64,000 nucleotides of DNA from Granulosicoccus sp965214025. GTDB lineage: Bacteria > Pseudomonadota > Gammaproteobacteria > Granulosicoccales > Granulosicoccaceae. The notes beneath the pieces were generated by a model. The model did no database searches. It saw only the letters and a program-made list of their open reading frames with translations, and was not told where the DNA came from. The translations under genes were made by a program, and so were the position numbers. Positions 26,651 to 36,200 of the stretch are shown one piece after another (the first letter of the stretch is position 1; each line of letters begins with the position of its first letter). The DNA lies in contig CBDCAW010000027.1 of the NCBI GenBank assembly GCA_965214025.1, forward strand, positions 62,001 to 126,000. The letters run 5' to 3'.

Positions 26651-27592
26651 CTATGATGCCGGAACGACGACAGACGCTGAGGCTGCCTGACCTGCCTCGT
26701 GAAACAGCCAGTCGCGAAACGCCATCACCTTCGGCGTGGTACGGTGGCGCTCCGGGTACACAAGGTAGTAGCAGAACGCCGTTGTCTCGAACACCGCCGG
26801 CGGAAATGGACGAACCAACCTGCCCGCCTTCAGCTCACGCGCAACGAGGGCATGATCGGCCAGGGCAACACCCTGCCCGGCCAATGCCGCTTCGAGCAGC
26901 ATGGCCTGATTGCTGAAGCGTGGCCCCGGCGCGGCATCCACAGCTCTGGCACCGGCGGCCCGTAACCACATTCGCCAACCTGGAGCTTCGCCCGCGGTCT
27001 CCGTCCAGCTCGAGTGCAACAAGGTGTAGTTCGCGAGGTCGTCCGGGCACGTCGGCCGCACCCTGCCGGCAAACAGGTCCGGGCTACCCACCGGAAAGAC
27101 GTTCACCGTCATCAGGCACTCGGTCACCGCCGGCTGGTAGCGACCGAGGCCAAAGCGGATGGCCATGTCCACCCCGTCCGTGGTGAAGTTCGCCATCGCC
27201 TCCTTCGCGTCGATGCGTACATCGAACTCCGGATGGGCTGCACGCAGGCGCTCCAGGCGCGGCACCAGCCACAAGGCCCCGAAGGAGGGCGCGACACTGA
27301 CGGTCAGAAAATCGAGCCGCGGTTGTTCCTGCATCGCCTCCAGACCGATGAGCAGTCGCTCGAAGCCTGCCGTCAGATGCGGCAGGGCAGCACTGCCCGC
27401 ATCGGTCAACTCGAGCGCCCTGACCTTGCGGTGAAACAACGCGAGACCCAGCTGCCTCTCGAGACCACGCACCTGCTGGCTGACGGCGGCCGGCGTCACG
27501 TGCAGCTCTTCGGCCGCCTTGCGAAAGCTCAGGTGGCGCGCTGCAGACTCGAAGGCGCGCAAGCCGTTCAGTGCCAGCAAACGGCCACTCAT
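26651..27592 (-). CDS. LysR-family regulator, GcvA type
   Basis: A 313-residue LysR regulator with an N-terminal winged helix (LNGLRAFESAARHLSFRKAAEELHVTPAAVSQQVRGLE, residues about 8-46) and a periplasmic-binding-like effector domain. The spelling of the helix-turn-helix and the GVDMAIRFGLG motif near residue 140 place it with GcvA-like members. It is divergent from the DUF1127 gene, 163 bp apart, and has no obvious metabolic partner; it could regulate the DUF1127 gene or the minus-strand HAD/isomerase genes downstream. Confidence 0.88.
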   Translation of the reverse strand: MSGRLLALNGLRAFESAARHLSFRKAAEELHVTPAAVSQQVRGLERQLGLALFHRKVRALELTDAGSAALPHLTAGFERLLIGLEAMQEQPRLDFLTVSVAPSFGALWLVPRLERLRAAHPEFDVRIDAKEAMANFTTDGVDMAIRFGLGRYQPAVTECLMTVNVFPVGSPDLFAGRVRPTCPDDLANYTLLHSSWTETAGEAPGWRMWLRAAGARAVDAAPGPRFSNQAMLLEAALAGQGVALADHALVARELKAGRLVRPFPPAVFETTAFCYYLVYPERHRTTPKVMAFRDWLFHEAGQAASASVVVPAS

Positions 27593-27755
27593 GCGTCACA
27601 TGCCGAAAAGGTTTTCTTTCTCATGCCTGATCGATTAGTCGTTTGTCGGGCGGTGATCGTCGCCCTAGATTACTTCTCACCGGCGCTTCTTCGAGAACGG
27701 CGGTAAAGAAATTCTACTTCATCACCGAACGTTGACGTCCACCGGGAGAATCATC

Positions 27756-28217
27756 ATGGGTATAGGCTGGCTCTGGCATATCACTGACGCGCACCATTCG
27801 GATGCTCCCGCGGCTCAGAACACGGAGCGCGCAGCGACCGTTTCCTCACACTGGCACAGCGTCTACCGACGCTGCGCGAACCTCGCGCGGCGCCGGCGAG
27901 TCGCGTGGCTTGCCCGCAAGCGCGAACGCGCCGGGCGCAAGGAACTTGCCGAGCTGTCTGATCATCTGCTGAGCGATGTCGGCTTTCGGCGGCAGGGCGA
28001 TGGGACCGTTGCCGCGCTGCCACGCGATAGTGCGCTTCAGATGGAAGGTGCGAGTGATGCGAGAGGTGTGGAAGGTGTGGAAGTGGTGCGAGTGGTGCGA
28101 GTGGTGCGAGTGGTGCGAGTGGTGCGAGTGGTGCGAGTGGTGCGAGTGGTGCGAGTGGTGCGAGTGGCAATAAGCTTGGCACTCAGAGTGCGACCGGAGA
28201 GGCGAGTACTTCTGTAA
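27756..28217 (+). CDS. DUF1127 protein with a C-terminal VVR tandem-repeat tail
   Basis: A 153-residue protein. Residues about 35-75 are a DUF1127 domain (basic WLARKRERAGRKELAELSD followed by HLLSDVGF), a small Arg-rich motif of stress-response and RNA-associated proteins, usually found in proteins of about 50-90 residues. After about residue 95 the gene runs into a 9-bp minisatellite giving nine VVR triplets, then a short non-conserved end. ATG 27756 follows GGGAGA; the frame extends to TTG 27732. The repeat tail is not a family feature. The real product may end earlier in other strains if the copy number changes frame or length. Confidence 0.7.
   Translation: MGIGWLWHITDAHHSDAPAAQNTERAATVSSHWHSVYRRCANLARRRRVAWLARKRERAGRKELAELSDHLLSDVGFRRQGDGTVAALPRDSALQMEGASDARGVEGVEVVRVVRVVRVVRVVRVVRVVRVVRVVRVAISLALRVRPERRVLL
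28083..28163. repeat. 9-bp minisatellite, nine perfect units
   Basis: The unit GTGGTGCGA is repeated exactly nine times (81 bp), followed by a partial unit GTGG; diverged copies precede it from about 28045. Because the period is 9, it stays in frame and encodes (VVR)9 in the DUF1127 gene. The other strand would read Leu-Ala-Pro repeats. Such arrays change length by slippage. Confidence 0.95.
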
Positions 28218-28539
28218 AGTGCACGTTCAACTCCAGGGAAGTGATCGATGAGCCGGTAGGTCCTGCGGAAGGGCTAGCCGCTTTTCATCGGCACCACTGC
28301 GATGATCAACGCGTTGAATGGACATGTCGATGAATCGACCGTGGAATCGCTCGAAGTGTCGATCGGGTAGAAAGACGATGCGTGTGGGGAAAACACCCAT
28401 ACCACGCTTGCGATGAACCGCTGCGCCGGGGAGGTGCCGGAATGGTCGGCCACCGGGCTTAACCGGGTCTGAAAGCAGTGCGGCCGTGCGATAATCCATG
28501 TTCCAAGGGCGATTGGACAGGCCGGTTGCCGGAAATGAT
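28218..28539. other. Intergenic region before the PIN-domain gene
   Basis: 322 bp with no convincing gene. A stretch at 28274-28450 reads protein-like on the plus strand but with an in-frame stop and no start. At 28438-28457 a segment resembles the D-arm side of a serine tRNA (GAGGTGCCGGAATGGTCG), but no T-loop or acceptor stem follows. No antitoxin-like gene was seen. Confidence 0.3.
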
Positions 28540-29055
28540 ATGAACCCAGCAGCAAGACCTCGCTACATGCTCGATGCGAACAGCTTCGACTACATTCACG
28601 ACCATGGGATCGATCCACGCAAGGTCAGTCAGCTCGGCGATATCTTCATCACCAACATCCAGCACGGGGAGCTTTTGAGCATTCCCGATGCCCGGCGCCG
28701 CAAATGCCTTCTGGGCGTGCTCTCGGCGATCAATCCCACTGTCACCCCGGCATCGGTCGGGGTATGGCTGAAAACCCGTGGGCCATCTGCACCGGCTGCG
28801 TATGCCAGTGAAGCCACTGACAGTGAAGCCAGTGGCGTTGAGACGTCAGAGCTGGCAAAACGGTTCTACGGCGGATCCCGCCGAGCAGGCAATTGGAAGG
28901 ATGCCGCCATCGGTGAGGCAGCGAGCCTGGAAGGGTTCATCCTGGTCACCGATGACAAGCAATTTCGACGCAACGCCATTGCCTTGGGCGTGACTACCCT
29001 GACGTGCGAGGAGGCCTTCTCGGGGCTCGACATTACCGGACATACTCCGGCTTGA
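28540..29055 (+). CDS. PIN-domain protein (VapC-like), no visible antitoxin
   Basis: A 171-residue protein with the acidic PIN set: D12 in YMLDANSFDYI, a Glu in IQHGELLSI near residue 44, WKDAAIGEAA and the terminal TDDKQFRR. PIN domains are metal-dependent ribonucleases, often the toxin of VapBC pairs. Start ATG 28540; ATG 28498 and 28567 are also in frame. It is longer than typical VapC (about 130) because of a Ser/Ala/Glu-rich segment around residues 80-105. The last 23 bases overlap the end of the convergent ABC permease gene. No antitoxin gene precedes it. Confidence 0.7.
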   Translation: MNPAARPRYMLDANSFDYIHDHGIDPRKVSQLGDIFITNIQHGELLSIPDARRRKCLLGVLSAINPTVTPASVGVWLKTRGPSAPAAYASEATDSEASGVETSELAKRFYGGSRRAGNWKDAAIGEAASLEGFILVTDDKQFRRNAIALGVTTLTCEEAFSGLDITGHTPA

Positions 29056-29788
29056 ACTTCATCTTCTGCTTCAGGGCCGGATCCAGGTGTGCGGTCATCC
29101 GCCCGTACAGCGCCCCCGCCACCAGGAAGATCAGCAGCGATATCACCATAAAGTACAAGCCCGCCACCCCGAAGTGCAGCAAGGCGTTGTAGTCTCGCTC
29201 GAACAGCTCACCGGCCTTGTTCATCAGGTCCTTCTGCTGGTCGATGACGGGTAACGTGAAATATACCAGTGCGGTGGCATGGAACAGGAACACCACCTCG
29301 TTCGTGTAGGCCGGCCAGGCCAGGCGCAGCATGTTCGGCCAGGTCACCGTGCGAAACACCTGCCAACGATTCATGCCGAGCGCCAGCGACGCTTCCACCT
29401 GCCCTCGCGGCACGCTTCGAATGGCGCCCGCGAAGATCTCGGCACCGTACGCACTGGTATTCAGAATCAACACGAACGGGCCGAGAAACAGCGGGTTCAA
29501 CACGATATGATCGACGCCCCATGGCTTCCAATGGCTCACGTTGAACGCCAGGGCAAGCGAATAGAACATGAAGAACTGAATGAACAGTGGCGAGCCACGA
29601 AACGCGTAAACGTAAGCACGCGCCGGGAGGGACAACCAGCGTGAACGGCTGTTCTTTGCCAGAGCCAACCCCACCCCCATCGGGAAACCCAGGGGAATGG
29701 AGGCGAGCGCGAAGTAGATATTGAACAACGCCGGCTTCGACAGGATGACGATGTCGCGTAAGAACGCGTTATGCAGCAGTGCATCCAT
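29033..29788 (-). CDS. Polar amino acid ABC transporter permease (HisM/ArtM-like)
   Basis: A 251-residue inner-membrane permease of the histidine/arginine/ornithine importer family. FRGSPLFIQFF is the typical amino-acid permease box; the EAA loop reads VEASLALGMNRWQVFRTVTWPNMLRLAWPAYTNE. The open frame reaches 30268, but that portion overlaps the other permease out of frame; ATG 29788 overlaps its stop as TGATG, showing coupling. It ends the four-gene operon ATPase, receptor, permease, permease. Confidence 0.9.
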   Translation of the reverse strand: MDALLHNAFLRDIVILSKPALFNIYFALASIPLGFPMGVGLALAKNSRSRWLSLPARAYVYAFRGSPLFIQFFMFYSLALAFNVSHWKPWGVDHIVLNPLFLGPFVLILNTSAYGAEIFAGAIRSVPRGQVEASLALGMNRWQVFRTVTWPNMLRLAWPAYTNEVVFLFHATALVYFTLPVIDQQKDLMNKAGELFERDYNALLHFGVAGLYFMVISLLIFLVAGALYGRMTAHLDPALKQKMKFKPEYVR

Positions 29789-30630
29789 CAGCGATTGTTC
29801 AATACCATGCCACGACTGGCCCGCCTCTGCAGCCAGGCGAACAGCAGCTCGGAAAGCAGCGTGAGCACTATGTACAGGAGGAACAGAGCGAGATAGTAGC
29901 GCCAGCGCCAGTCCGGGTGCATGAAGCCTGCCCTGGCATTGTAGTTCGGTGCGCCGAGGCGGTTCGCCCACAGGACGATATCCGCAATCTGCAGAAGCGA
30001 CAGCAACGAGGTTGCCTTCAGCAGCAACATCCAGACGTTCGATAACCCGGGCAACGCATAGACCCACATCTGCCGCACCTGGAATTGCCAGAAAACCTGC
30101 CCCTGGCTGAAGCCGTAGGCTCGTGCCGCTTCCAGCTGGCCGCGGGGCACCGCGTTCATGGCGCCGTTGATAACGTTCGCAGCGAACGCCCCGTACACGA
30201 TGCCGAGCGAGAAGCAGGCAAGCACCAGATAGTCGGTGGTGGTGAGGAACCACTGAGCGGCACGGCACGGTGGCCAGCGCCCGTCATCAGCCAGCTCTTC
30301 CGACGAGCAGTACAGATAGGCCGAACCGAACTCCACCGCCTGTTCGAAAACCAGCGGAAAGAACAGGAAGAACAGGACATCGGGAATACCCCGCACCATG
30401 GTCACGTAACCATGCCCCGCTACGCGCACCGGCGCGTAGCGGGAGCGCAGGGCGCCTGCCCCCAACAAACCGAAGATGACCGCGAGCAGTGCCCCACAGA
30501 GCGCGGCGATCAGCGTGAAACGAAAACTGGCATACCAGGCCAGGTGCTTGCCGTTGGTGAGGTAGGCAACGGTGCCCGCCCAACTCTCTCCGCCAAGCTG
30601 GCCGGCCCAGCCGATCAATGTGTCGACCAT
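29788..30630 (-). CDS. Polar amino acid ABC transporter permease (HisQ/ArtQ-like)
   Basis: A 280-residue inner-membrane permease. VRGIPDVLFFLFFPLVFEQ is the family box and LEAARAYGFSQGQVFWQFQVRQMW the EAA loop. A loop of about 30 residues with two cysteines (YLYCSSEELADDGRWPPC) between helices is longer than in E. coli HisQ. Its stop overlaps the next permease start (TGATG). It lies 45 bases after the receptor gene. Confidence 0.9.
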   Translation of the reverse strand: MVDTLIGWAGQLGGESWAGTVAYLTNGKHLAWYASFRFTLIAALCGALLAVIFGLLGAGALRSRYAPVRVAGHGYVTMVRGIPDVLFFLFFPLVFEQAVEFGSAYLYCSSEELADDGRWPPCRAAQWFLTTTDYLVLACFSLGIVYGAFAANVINGAMNAVPRGQLEAARAYGFSQGQVFWQFQVRQMWVYALPGLSNVWMLLLKATSLLSLLQIADIVLWANRLGAPNYNARAGFMHPDWRWRYYLALFLLYIVLTLLSELLFAWLQRRASRGMVLNNR

Positions 30631-30675
30631 ACGGCCGAGTCTTGAAACGCGTTCGGCGTGACCCCAGGCGAGCGA

Positions 30676-31437
30676 TTACTCGGCCGTTTCGTAGAAGGGG
30701 CCGTCCTTGAAGTATTCCTTGATAAGCGCATCGACCGTGCCGTCCTTCTTGAGTGCATCGAGGGCGGTGGCCATCGTTTCAAGCAGCTCGGTATCGTCCT
30801 TGCGCAAGCCCATGCCGACACCGCCACCCAACGGCACCTCCGGCCCGACGAATTCAATCGCACCGCTGCTGCCTTCCACGACCGGATTGAGGAAGGAACT
30901 GTCGGCGAACAGGACGTCGATATTGCCGGCAGCGAGATCGGCCACGGATTGGTCAGGGGATTCGAAGGTCAGAATGCTGTTGTCGTCGCCGTATGTTTCT
31001 TCGATGTAGGCTGCCTGGATGGTAGCGCCCTGGGCGCCGAGCTTCAGACCTTCGAGGTCGTCGAAATCATACTCGCCGCCGGCATTGGCAGCGAACCGTG
31101 ACTCTTCAGGCGGGTAGTAGTGATCGCTGAAACTGATCGTTTCCTGGCGTTCATCGGTAATCGACATGCCCGCCATGATCGCGTCGTAGTTACCGGCTTG
31201 CAGGTTCGGGATGAGCGAATCCCATTCGTTCACCACCCACTCGCAACTCATGTCCGCCTGCTCACACAGGGCGTTGCCGAGATCGATCTCGAAGCCGGCC
31301 AGCTCGCCGCTATCGTCGAGATAATTCCAGGGGGCATACGCCCCCTCGCTGGCGATGCGCAGGTCGGCGGCCAATGCCTGCGAGCCGAGAAGGACTGTGC
31401 CGGCAAGACCGACGATGATGCGAGGAAGCGTGTTCAT
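30676..31437 (-). CDS. Periplasmic polar amino acid-binding protein (HisJ/LAO type)
   Basis: A 253-residue receptor of the lysine/arginine/ornithine or histidine type. ATG 31437 gives a proper signal peptide (MNTLPRIIVGLAGTVLLGSQALAA, cleavage near residue 23-24); the frame goes on to 31536 without a sensible extension. The mature protein starts DLRIASEGAYAPWNYLDDSGELAGFEIDL, the classic family opening, and has YDAIMAGMSITDERQ and GSSGAIEFVGPE. Basic amino-acid specificity is likely but not proven. Confidence 0.92.
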   Translation of the reverse strand: MNTLPRIIVGLAGTVLLGSQALAADLRIASEGAYAPWNYLDDSGELAGFEIDLGNALCEQADMSCEWVVNEWDSLIPNLQAGNYDAIMAGMSITDERQETISFSDHYYPPEESRFAANAGGEYDFDDLEGLKLGAQGATIQAAYIEETYGDDNSILTFESPDQSVADLAAGNIDVLFADSSFLNPVVEGSSGAIEFVGPEVPLGGGVGMGLRKDDTELLETMATALDALKKDGTVDALIKEYFKDGPFYETAE

Positions 31438-31532
31438 AGTTGCGACTACCCAGTATTCCATGGAGTGTTTCGTTGTTGAGCGCCCCGTCCATCGAAGCGC
31501 CTGAGGCCACCGATTGTACGGGATTAGCGCCC

Positions 31533-32387
31533 TCACCCCACACTGCTGAGAAATTGTCGACAGCGTTCCGAGCTCGGCTGATCGAATACCTGAGCAGGGC
31601 TGCCATCCTCCTCGATGACACCCTGATGAAGGAAGATCACGCGATCGGACACATCGCGTGCGAACCGCATCTCGTGGGTGACGACGATCATGGTTCGCCC
31701 CTCGTCGGCCAGATCACGCAGCACCCGTAGCACCTCGCCGACGAGCTCGGGGTCGAGAGCCGACGTCGGCTCATCGAACAGCAGCACCCGCGGTTGCATC
31801 GATAGCGCCCGGGCGATGGCCACACGTTGCTGCTGGCCGCCGGAGAGCTGAGCAGGATAACTCTGGTGCCTGTCCCCGAGACCGACCTTGTCGAGCAAGG
31901 CCATTGCCTCCCCCCGCACGGCCTTTCGGTCGCGGCCGAGTACGCGTACCGGGCCTGCCATCACGTTCTCCAGCACCGTCATGTGCTGCCACAGGTTGAA
32001 GCCTTGAAACACCATGCCCAGATGGCTGCGCAAGCGCTCCACGGCGTGCCTTTGTCGCCTGTCGAGCCCCTTGGCGTTCCGCTTGCCTTCCGACTTGCCG
32101 GGCATGACGTGGATGTCTTCCTCACCGAGCCGCACGCGACCCCGGTCGGGTACGTCGAGAAAGTTGATGCAGCGAAGGAAGGTGCTCTTGCCGGACCCGG
32201 AGCTGCCGATGATCGAAATCACCTCACCTTCGCGTGCGCTCAGTGACAGACCCTTCAGCACCTCCAGCTCGCCAAAGCGCTTGTAGATGTCATCGACGAT
32301 CAGGACCAGCGGTTTTTCCGCAGCGGCACCGCCCCGGCTGGACGGTTCGTCAGCCATCGCCGCGCTTCCTGGGTCGGTTCTTTCCAT
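31533..32387 (-). CDS. Polar amino acid ABC transporter ATP-binding protein (HisP-like)
   Basis: A 284-residue ATPase with Walker A GSSGSGKST, Q-loop VFQGFNLW, signature LSGGQQQR, Walker B VLLFDEPTSALD and switch His in VTHEM. The HisP-type insertion after the Q strand region (GKSEGKRNAKGLDRRQRHA) is present. ATG 32387 is preceded by AGGAGT seven bases away and is preferred over the open frame to 32456. The first 25 residues are an Ala/Ser-rich extension. It is the first gene of the operon. Confidence 0.92.
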   Translation of the reverse strand: MERTDPGSAAMADEPSSRGGAAAEKPLVLIVDDIYKRFGELEVLKGLSLSAREGEVISIIGSSGSGKSTFLRCINFLDVPDRGRVRLGEEDIHVMPGKSEGKRNAKGLDRRQRHAVERLRSHLGMVFQGFNLWQHMTVLENVMAGPVRVLGRDRKAVRGEAMALLDKVGLGDRHQSYPAQLSGGQQQRVAIARALSMQPRVLLFDEPTSALDPELVGEVLRVLRDLADEGRTMIVVTHEMRFARDVSDRVIFLHQGVIEEDGSPAQVFDQPSSERCRQFLSSVG

Positions 32388-32470
32388 CCGGGTGACTCCT
32401 GTACTGTCGTGTGCAAAGGTAACCCAACCGGCAACCCTTGCGGACGATCCAGTCAACTACCGGACACGAG

Positions 32471-32962
32471 ATGGCGCTCACCACACTGGCCGAACTGATG
32501 AACACCCTGCCACAGCAGGGCACGCTGCACTGGATCGGGCTGCGCCCGGCACGGCGCGAAGCCCTGCTGACGCCACGCGACTGCATGGCATCCACGAGCG
32601 AGGGGCTGGTGGGTGATCGTTACGCGGGGCGCTCGGGGCAACGACAGGTCACGCTTCTGCAGCGCGAGCATCTCGAGGTGATCGGTTCGTTGCTCGGCGG
32701 GACCACGGTCGACCCGGCCTCGCTCCGGCGCAACCTGGTCGTCTCGGGTGTGAACTTGCTGGCCCTGAAAGGACGCACCTTCGGCATCGGTGCAGCAGTG
32801 CTGGAGCACACCGGCGCCTGTCATCCCTGTTCGTTCATGGAAGCACAGCTCGGCCCTGGTGGTTACAACGCAATTCGCGGGCATGGCGGCATCACCGCCC
32901 GAGTTATCCGGGACGGGCTCATGAAGATTGGCGACCCGGTCTTCGCATTGTCTGGCGGCTAG
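32471..32962 (+). CDS. MOSC-domain protein
   Basis: A 163-residue stand-alone MOSC domain, the fold that handles sulfur or molybdopterin cofactor in molybdenum cofactor sulfurases. Visible features are GLVGDRYAGRSGQRQVTLLQ, NLVVSGVNL and the conserved cysteine region TGACHPC near residue 120, followed by RGHGGITARVIRDG. ATG 32471 fits the family start. It is divergent from the amino-acid ATPase gene; the exact sulfur acceptor is unknown. Confidence 0.85.
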   Translation: MALTTLAELMNTLPQQGTLHWIGLRPARREALLTPRDCMASTSEGLVGDRYAGRSGQRQVTLLQREHLEVIGSLLGGTTVDPASLRRNLVVSGVNLLALKGRTFGIGAAVLEHTGACHPCSFMEAQLGPGGYNAIRGHGGITARVIRDGLMKIGDPVFALSGG

Positions 32963-33052
32963 CCTCATTGTTCGTTCCAGACACGGGCAGACTGACAATG
33001 CCATGATGCGATCGATAGAGACTATGCTCGGCTCAGCGGCGGGTGGCCGATC

Positions 33053-33136
33053 GCAAATAGCGATTAGCGATTAGCGATTAGCGGATGGCGAATGGCGAAT
33101 GGCGAATGGCGAATGGCGAATGGCGAATGGCGAATG
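33053..33136. repeat. Heptamer tandem repeats (GCGATTA/GCGAATG)
   Basis: Twelve consecutive 7-bp units: GCAAATA, GCGATTA three times, GCGGATG once, GCGAATG seven times, each in register. The array lies in the 331-bp gap (32963-33293) between the MOSC gene and the end of the polyketide operon, close to where base composition changes to AT-rich. The rest of the gap shows no gene. A 7-bp period would shift frame, so this is noncoding. Confidence 0.92.
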
Positions 33137-33293
33137 GCTGTCAAGCCTGCGCTGGTACCGGTTGAGTACTATTCAACAAAAGACCAGCGAGCACCTCAGA
33201 TTCTCATACGAATCGGAAAACCCGAGAAGCCCACTGGCCCACTCCCAGGGGGCACTCCGCTATCGCATGGACCATAAGCCGTCGAAACGCACT

Positions 33294-36200
33294 TTAGTCA
33301 ACCAGGACTGTTTGAGTAGAATGAAAACTCTCCGAAAAAGTATTGATCAAATCTTCGCCTTTCTCTCCCTGAAACATGGTGAAGTGATGCCCATCAACGA
33401 AATGTCGGTTGATCTTTTCTGAAGCAAGCTTCCCCCAGCCATCATCTATCAACTCATCGGGTATTTGATAATTCAACAGTGTTGTCAATTTTCCCGGTAT
33501 TTTCTCACGAGCCCAAAAGTAGTCGATAACACCGGTATACTTCGAACTCGGCTGATGTTGATGCAGTTCCTTGAAATTATCGACGGCTACTTGCAACATC
33601 TCACGGCTAATCGATCCTGGCGGTATGTCCATACCGTGCTTGTCACGGCTCACCTCGGTTAATATGGTGTCTATTCTTTGAGACCAGGGCAGCCCATCCA
33701 GCATGCCAACCCAGTCTATCTCCTTCTTGTCGAATATAATGCAATACATATGCGCGACTGCTGCCAAAATGGCATTGTCATCTGTCGTCAGATTTGCATA
33801 TGAGACCGCTGGAAAACTATCCAGTAAAGCTACGAAATCGACCTTATCCCCTGAGCCGCTCAATTGTCGCGCCATCTCGAAAGCCATGTTGCCCCCATAG
33901 GAATATCCGGCAATATTATACGGACCCCGAGGTTGAACGCTTTTTACCAGGCGAATGTAGTGAGCAGCTTTTTCTTCAAAACTGGAAAAATTATGGGGTG
34001 CATACAAATTGGGATCTTCAATCCCGTAAACCGGTTGCTCGAGCCCCATTTCAGCTGCAAACCCGGTGTAGCAGAAGGTCGTTCCGCCGGCAGGATGAAC
34101 GAAGAACAATGGCGTTCTATCTCCTGAAGGCTGCAGTTTGATCATGCACCGTGTGTCGAGACTTTGCATCTCAGATAATTCGTCCGCAAGCTTCCCCTCA
34201 CCTGCAAGCGACTGCCCCTTAGGGGTTGGATCTGCTTGACTGGATTCAATAAAAATAGCCAGTGAAGCCACAGTGGGTACGGCCAACAATTGATTATGAC
34301 TCAGCGATACGTCATATAGTTGATTTACTCGATTGATAAAATGCAGAGCCATTATCGAGTCGCAACCTTGCATAAACAAATTACTATCGGAGTCAATCGC
34401 GTCAAGGCCAAGTTGTGTGCTGAGCAAGCCCAGAAGCTGCTGTTCAATTTCACCCGTGCCAGCAAACTCCTTCTGAAACGAAATTCGATCATTCACTTCA
34501 CCATTTGTATCACTATCAACTTTCGCTGAGTTACCGAGAATGCTGTACCTTTTGTATTGGAAGGGGTGTGGAGGCATATCAATCAATATTTGCCTTCTGC
34601 CCTTGTAAAAGCAAGCCCAGTCTATTTCTACACCACCTTCCCAGAGCCTGGCCAAGGCACTGAGAACGGCAGCATAACTTATCCGACTACAGCCATGATC
34701 AGATGAACCAACTTGCTCCACCGCATAGCGATTAGCTTGCGTCGGTACAGCAAACGCGCATTCTTGTCGTTGCGCACGACACATCTGAGTTAAAATATCA
34801 CTCGGACCGATCTCCAGAAAAACCGTATTGACCGATCTTTCAAGTATGGTTCTAACCCCATCCGAGAATCGAACTGTTTTCCGAATGTGATCACCCCAGT
34901 AGCTGGAATTCCGAACATCATCTGCGGTGATCCAGCCCCCACTTATGTTCGATACATACGCGATAGTGGGCTCTTTCAAATCCACACCGGACATGTACTG
35001 ATCGAACTCTTCAGTTACCGGATCCATCAGAGAGGAATGAAAGGCTCTTTCTGTGGGCAGCCAGCGAAACTGACTACCCTCAGGCAGATAGCTCTCCGAC
35101 CATTGGCTGATAGCCTGCTTCCTTCCCGAAACAACACATTGCTCCGGACTGTTGAGGGCAGCTAAAGACAAACTCTCGTAAGTGTTCGTGGATACGCCCG
35201 TTCTCGCAGACTGACACTTCAGGTTCCACCTTTCCAATGACGGCAAGAGATCCTCTTCTTTCATGCGCACTGCCATCATCGCGCCCTGCTCCGTACTTTC
35301 CATGAGCACTTGTCGTTTCATCATTACTTCGAGTGCATCCGATAGACTCAATACACCGGAAATGCAGGCCGCAACATACTCGCCAAGGCTGTGCCCAATC
35401 ATGGCATCTATCTTTACTCCCCAACTGATATACAACTTAGACAATGCGTATTCGAAAACAAACAGTTGCAACTGATCGAGCTTCTCCGTTTTCAACTCTT
35501 CATTTTCATTCAGAGCACTAGTGACATACCTTGACGAACCATTCTCGGATTCGTGATTGACAGTTAATTGAGGCGGCTGCATGAAACACTGAAGAATACC
35601 GTGCAGTGCAGGATCGATACCTGTAATGAGATCAGAACACCGGTTTACTTGTTCCCTATAGTACTCTTCATGTCGATATAAAACGTAAGCCAGGTTGTAA
35701 TGGTCCCCACCCTGACCTGAAAACATGAATACAGTTTGCGTGAACTTTTCCGATTGGACTTTCTCGCCATTCTTACTTGAAATAGCGCCATGCGCGGAAA
35801 CGAGCTTCGTATGTAAATCCTGGCTTGTTTCAGCAACAACAGCTACCCGATGTTGGTAGTGCGCCCTTCCTAGTGCATAGGTGTGGCATATCCGTTCTAC
35901 ATCCACATCTGGTTTAGCTTCAATATACTCCATTACCCTGCTGATGAGCGTTAGCAATGCCTTATACGATTTTGCACTTAGCATCAACATACTCATAGGA
36001 CGAGGCCGCTCTACCAGTGAACTGGCAATATTCTTCGATAGTGAATGGGAGCCTGAAGTTGAATGATCCATTTCATTTCGATTGAAGCCAGGCTGCATCG
36101 AATTCTTGGTTGAATGAGCCGCCTCACCCAGTACGATGTGTGCATTTGTTCCACTCATGCCAAATGAACTGACACCTGCCAATCGCTGTAGTTGGTCTGG

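Noticed and set aside
27781..28182. Minus-strand frame with Leu-Ala-Pro repeats
   Set aside because: Antisense reading of the 9-bp minisatellite; the plus strand encodes the recognisable DUF1127 domain.
28438..28520. Segment resembling the 5' half of a serine tRNA (GAGGTGCCGGAATGGTCG)
   Set aside because: No matching acceptor stem, anticodon stem or T-loop (no TTCRA) follows at the right distance, so no tRNA was called.
33092..33277. Open frame reading MANGEWRMANGEW repeats
   Set aside because: Produced only by the 7-bp tandem repeat; the period shifts frame and there is no conserved protein.
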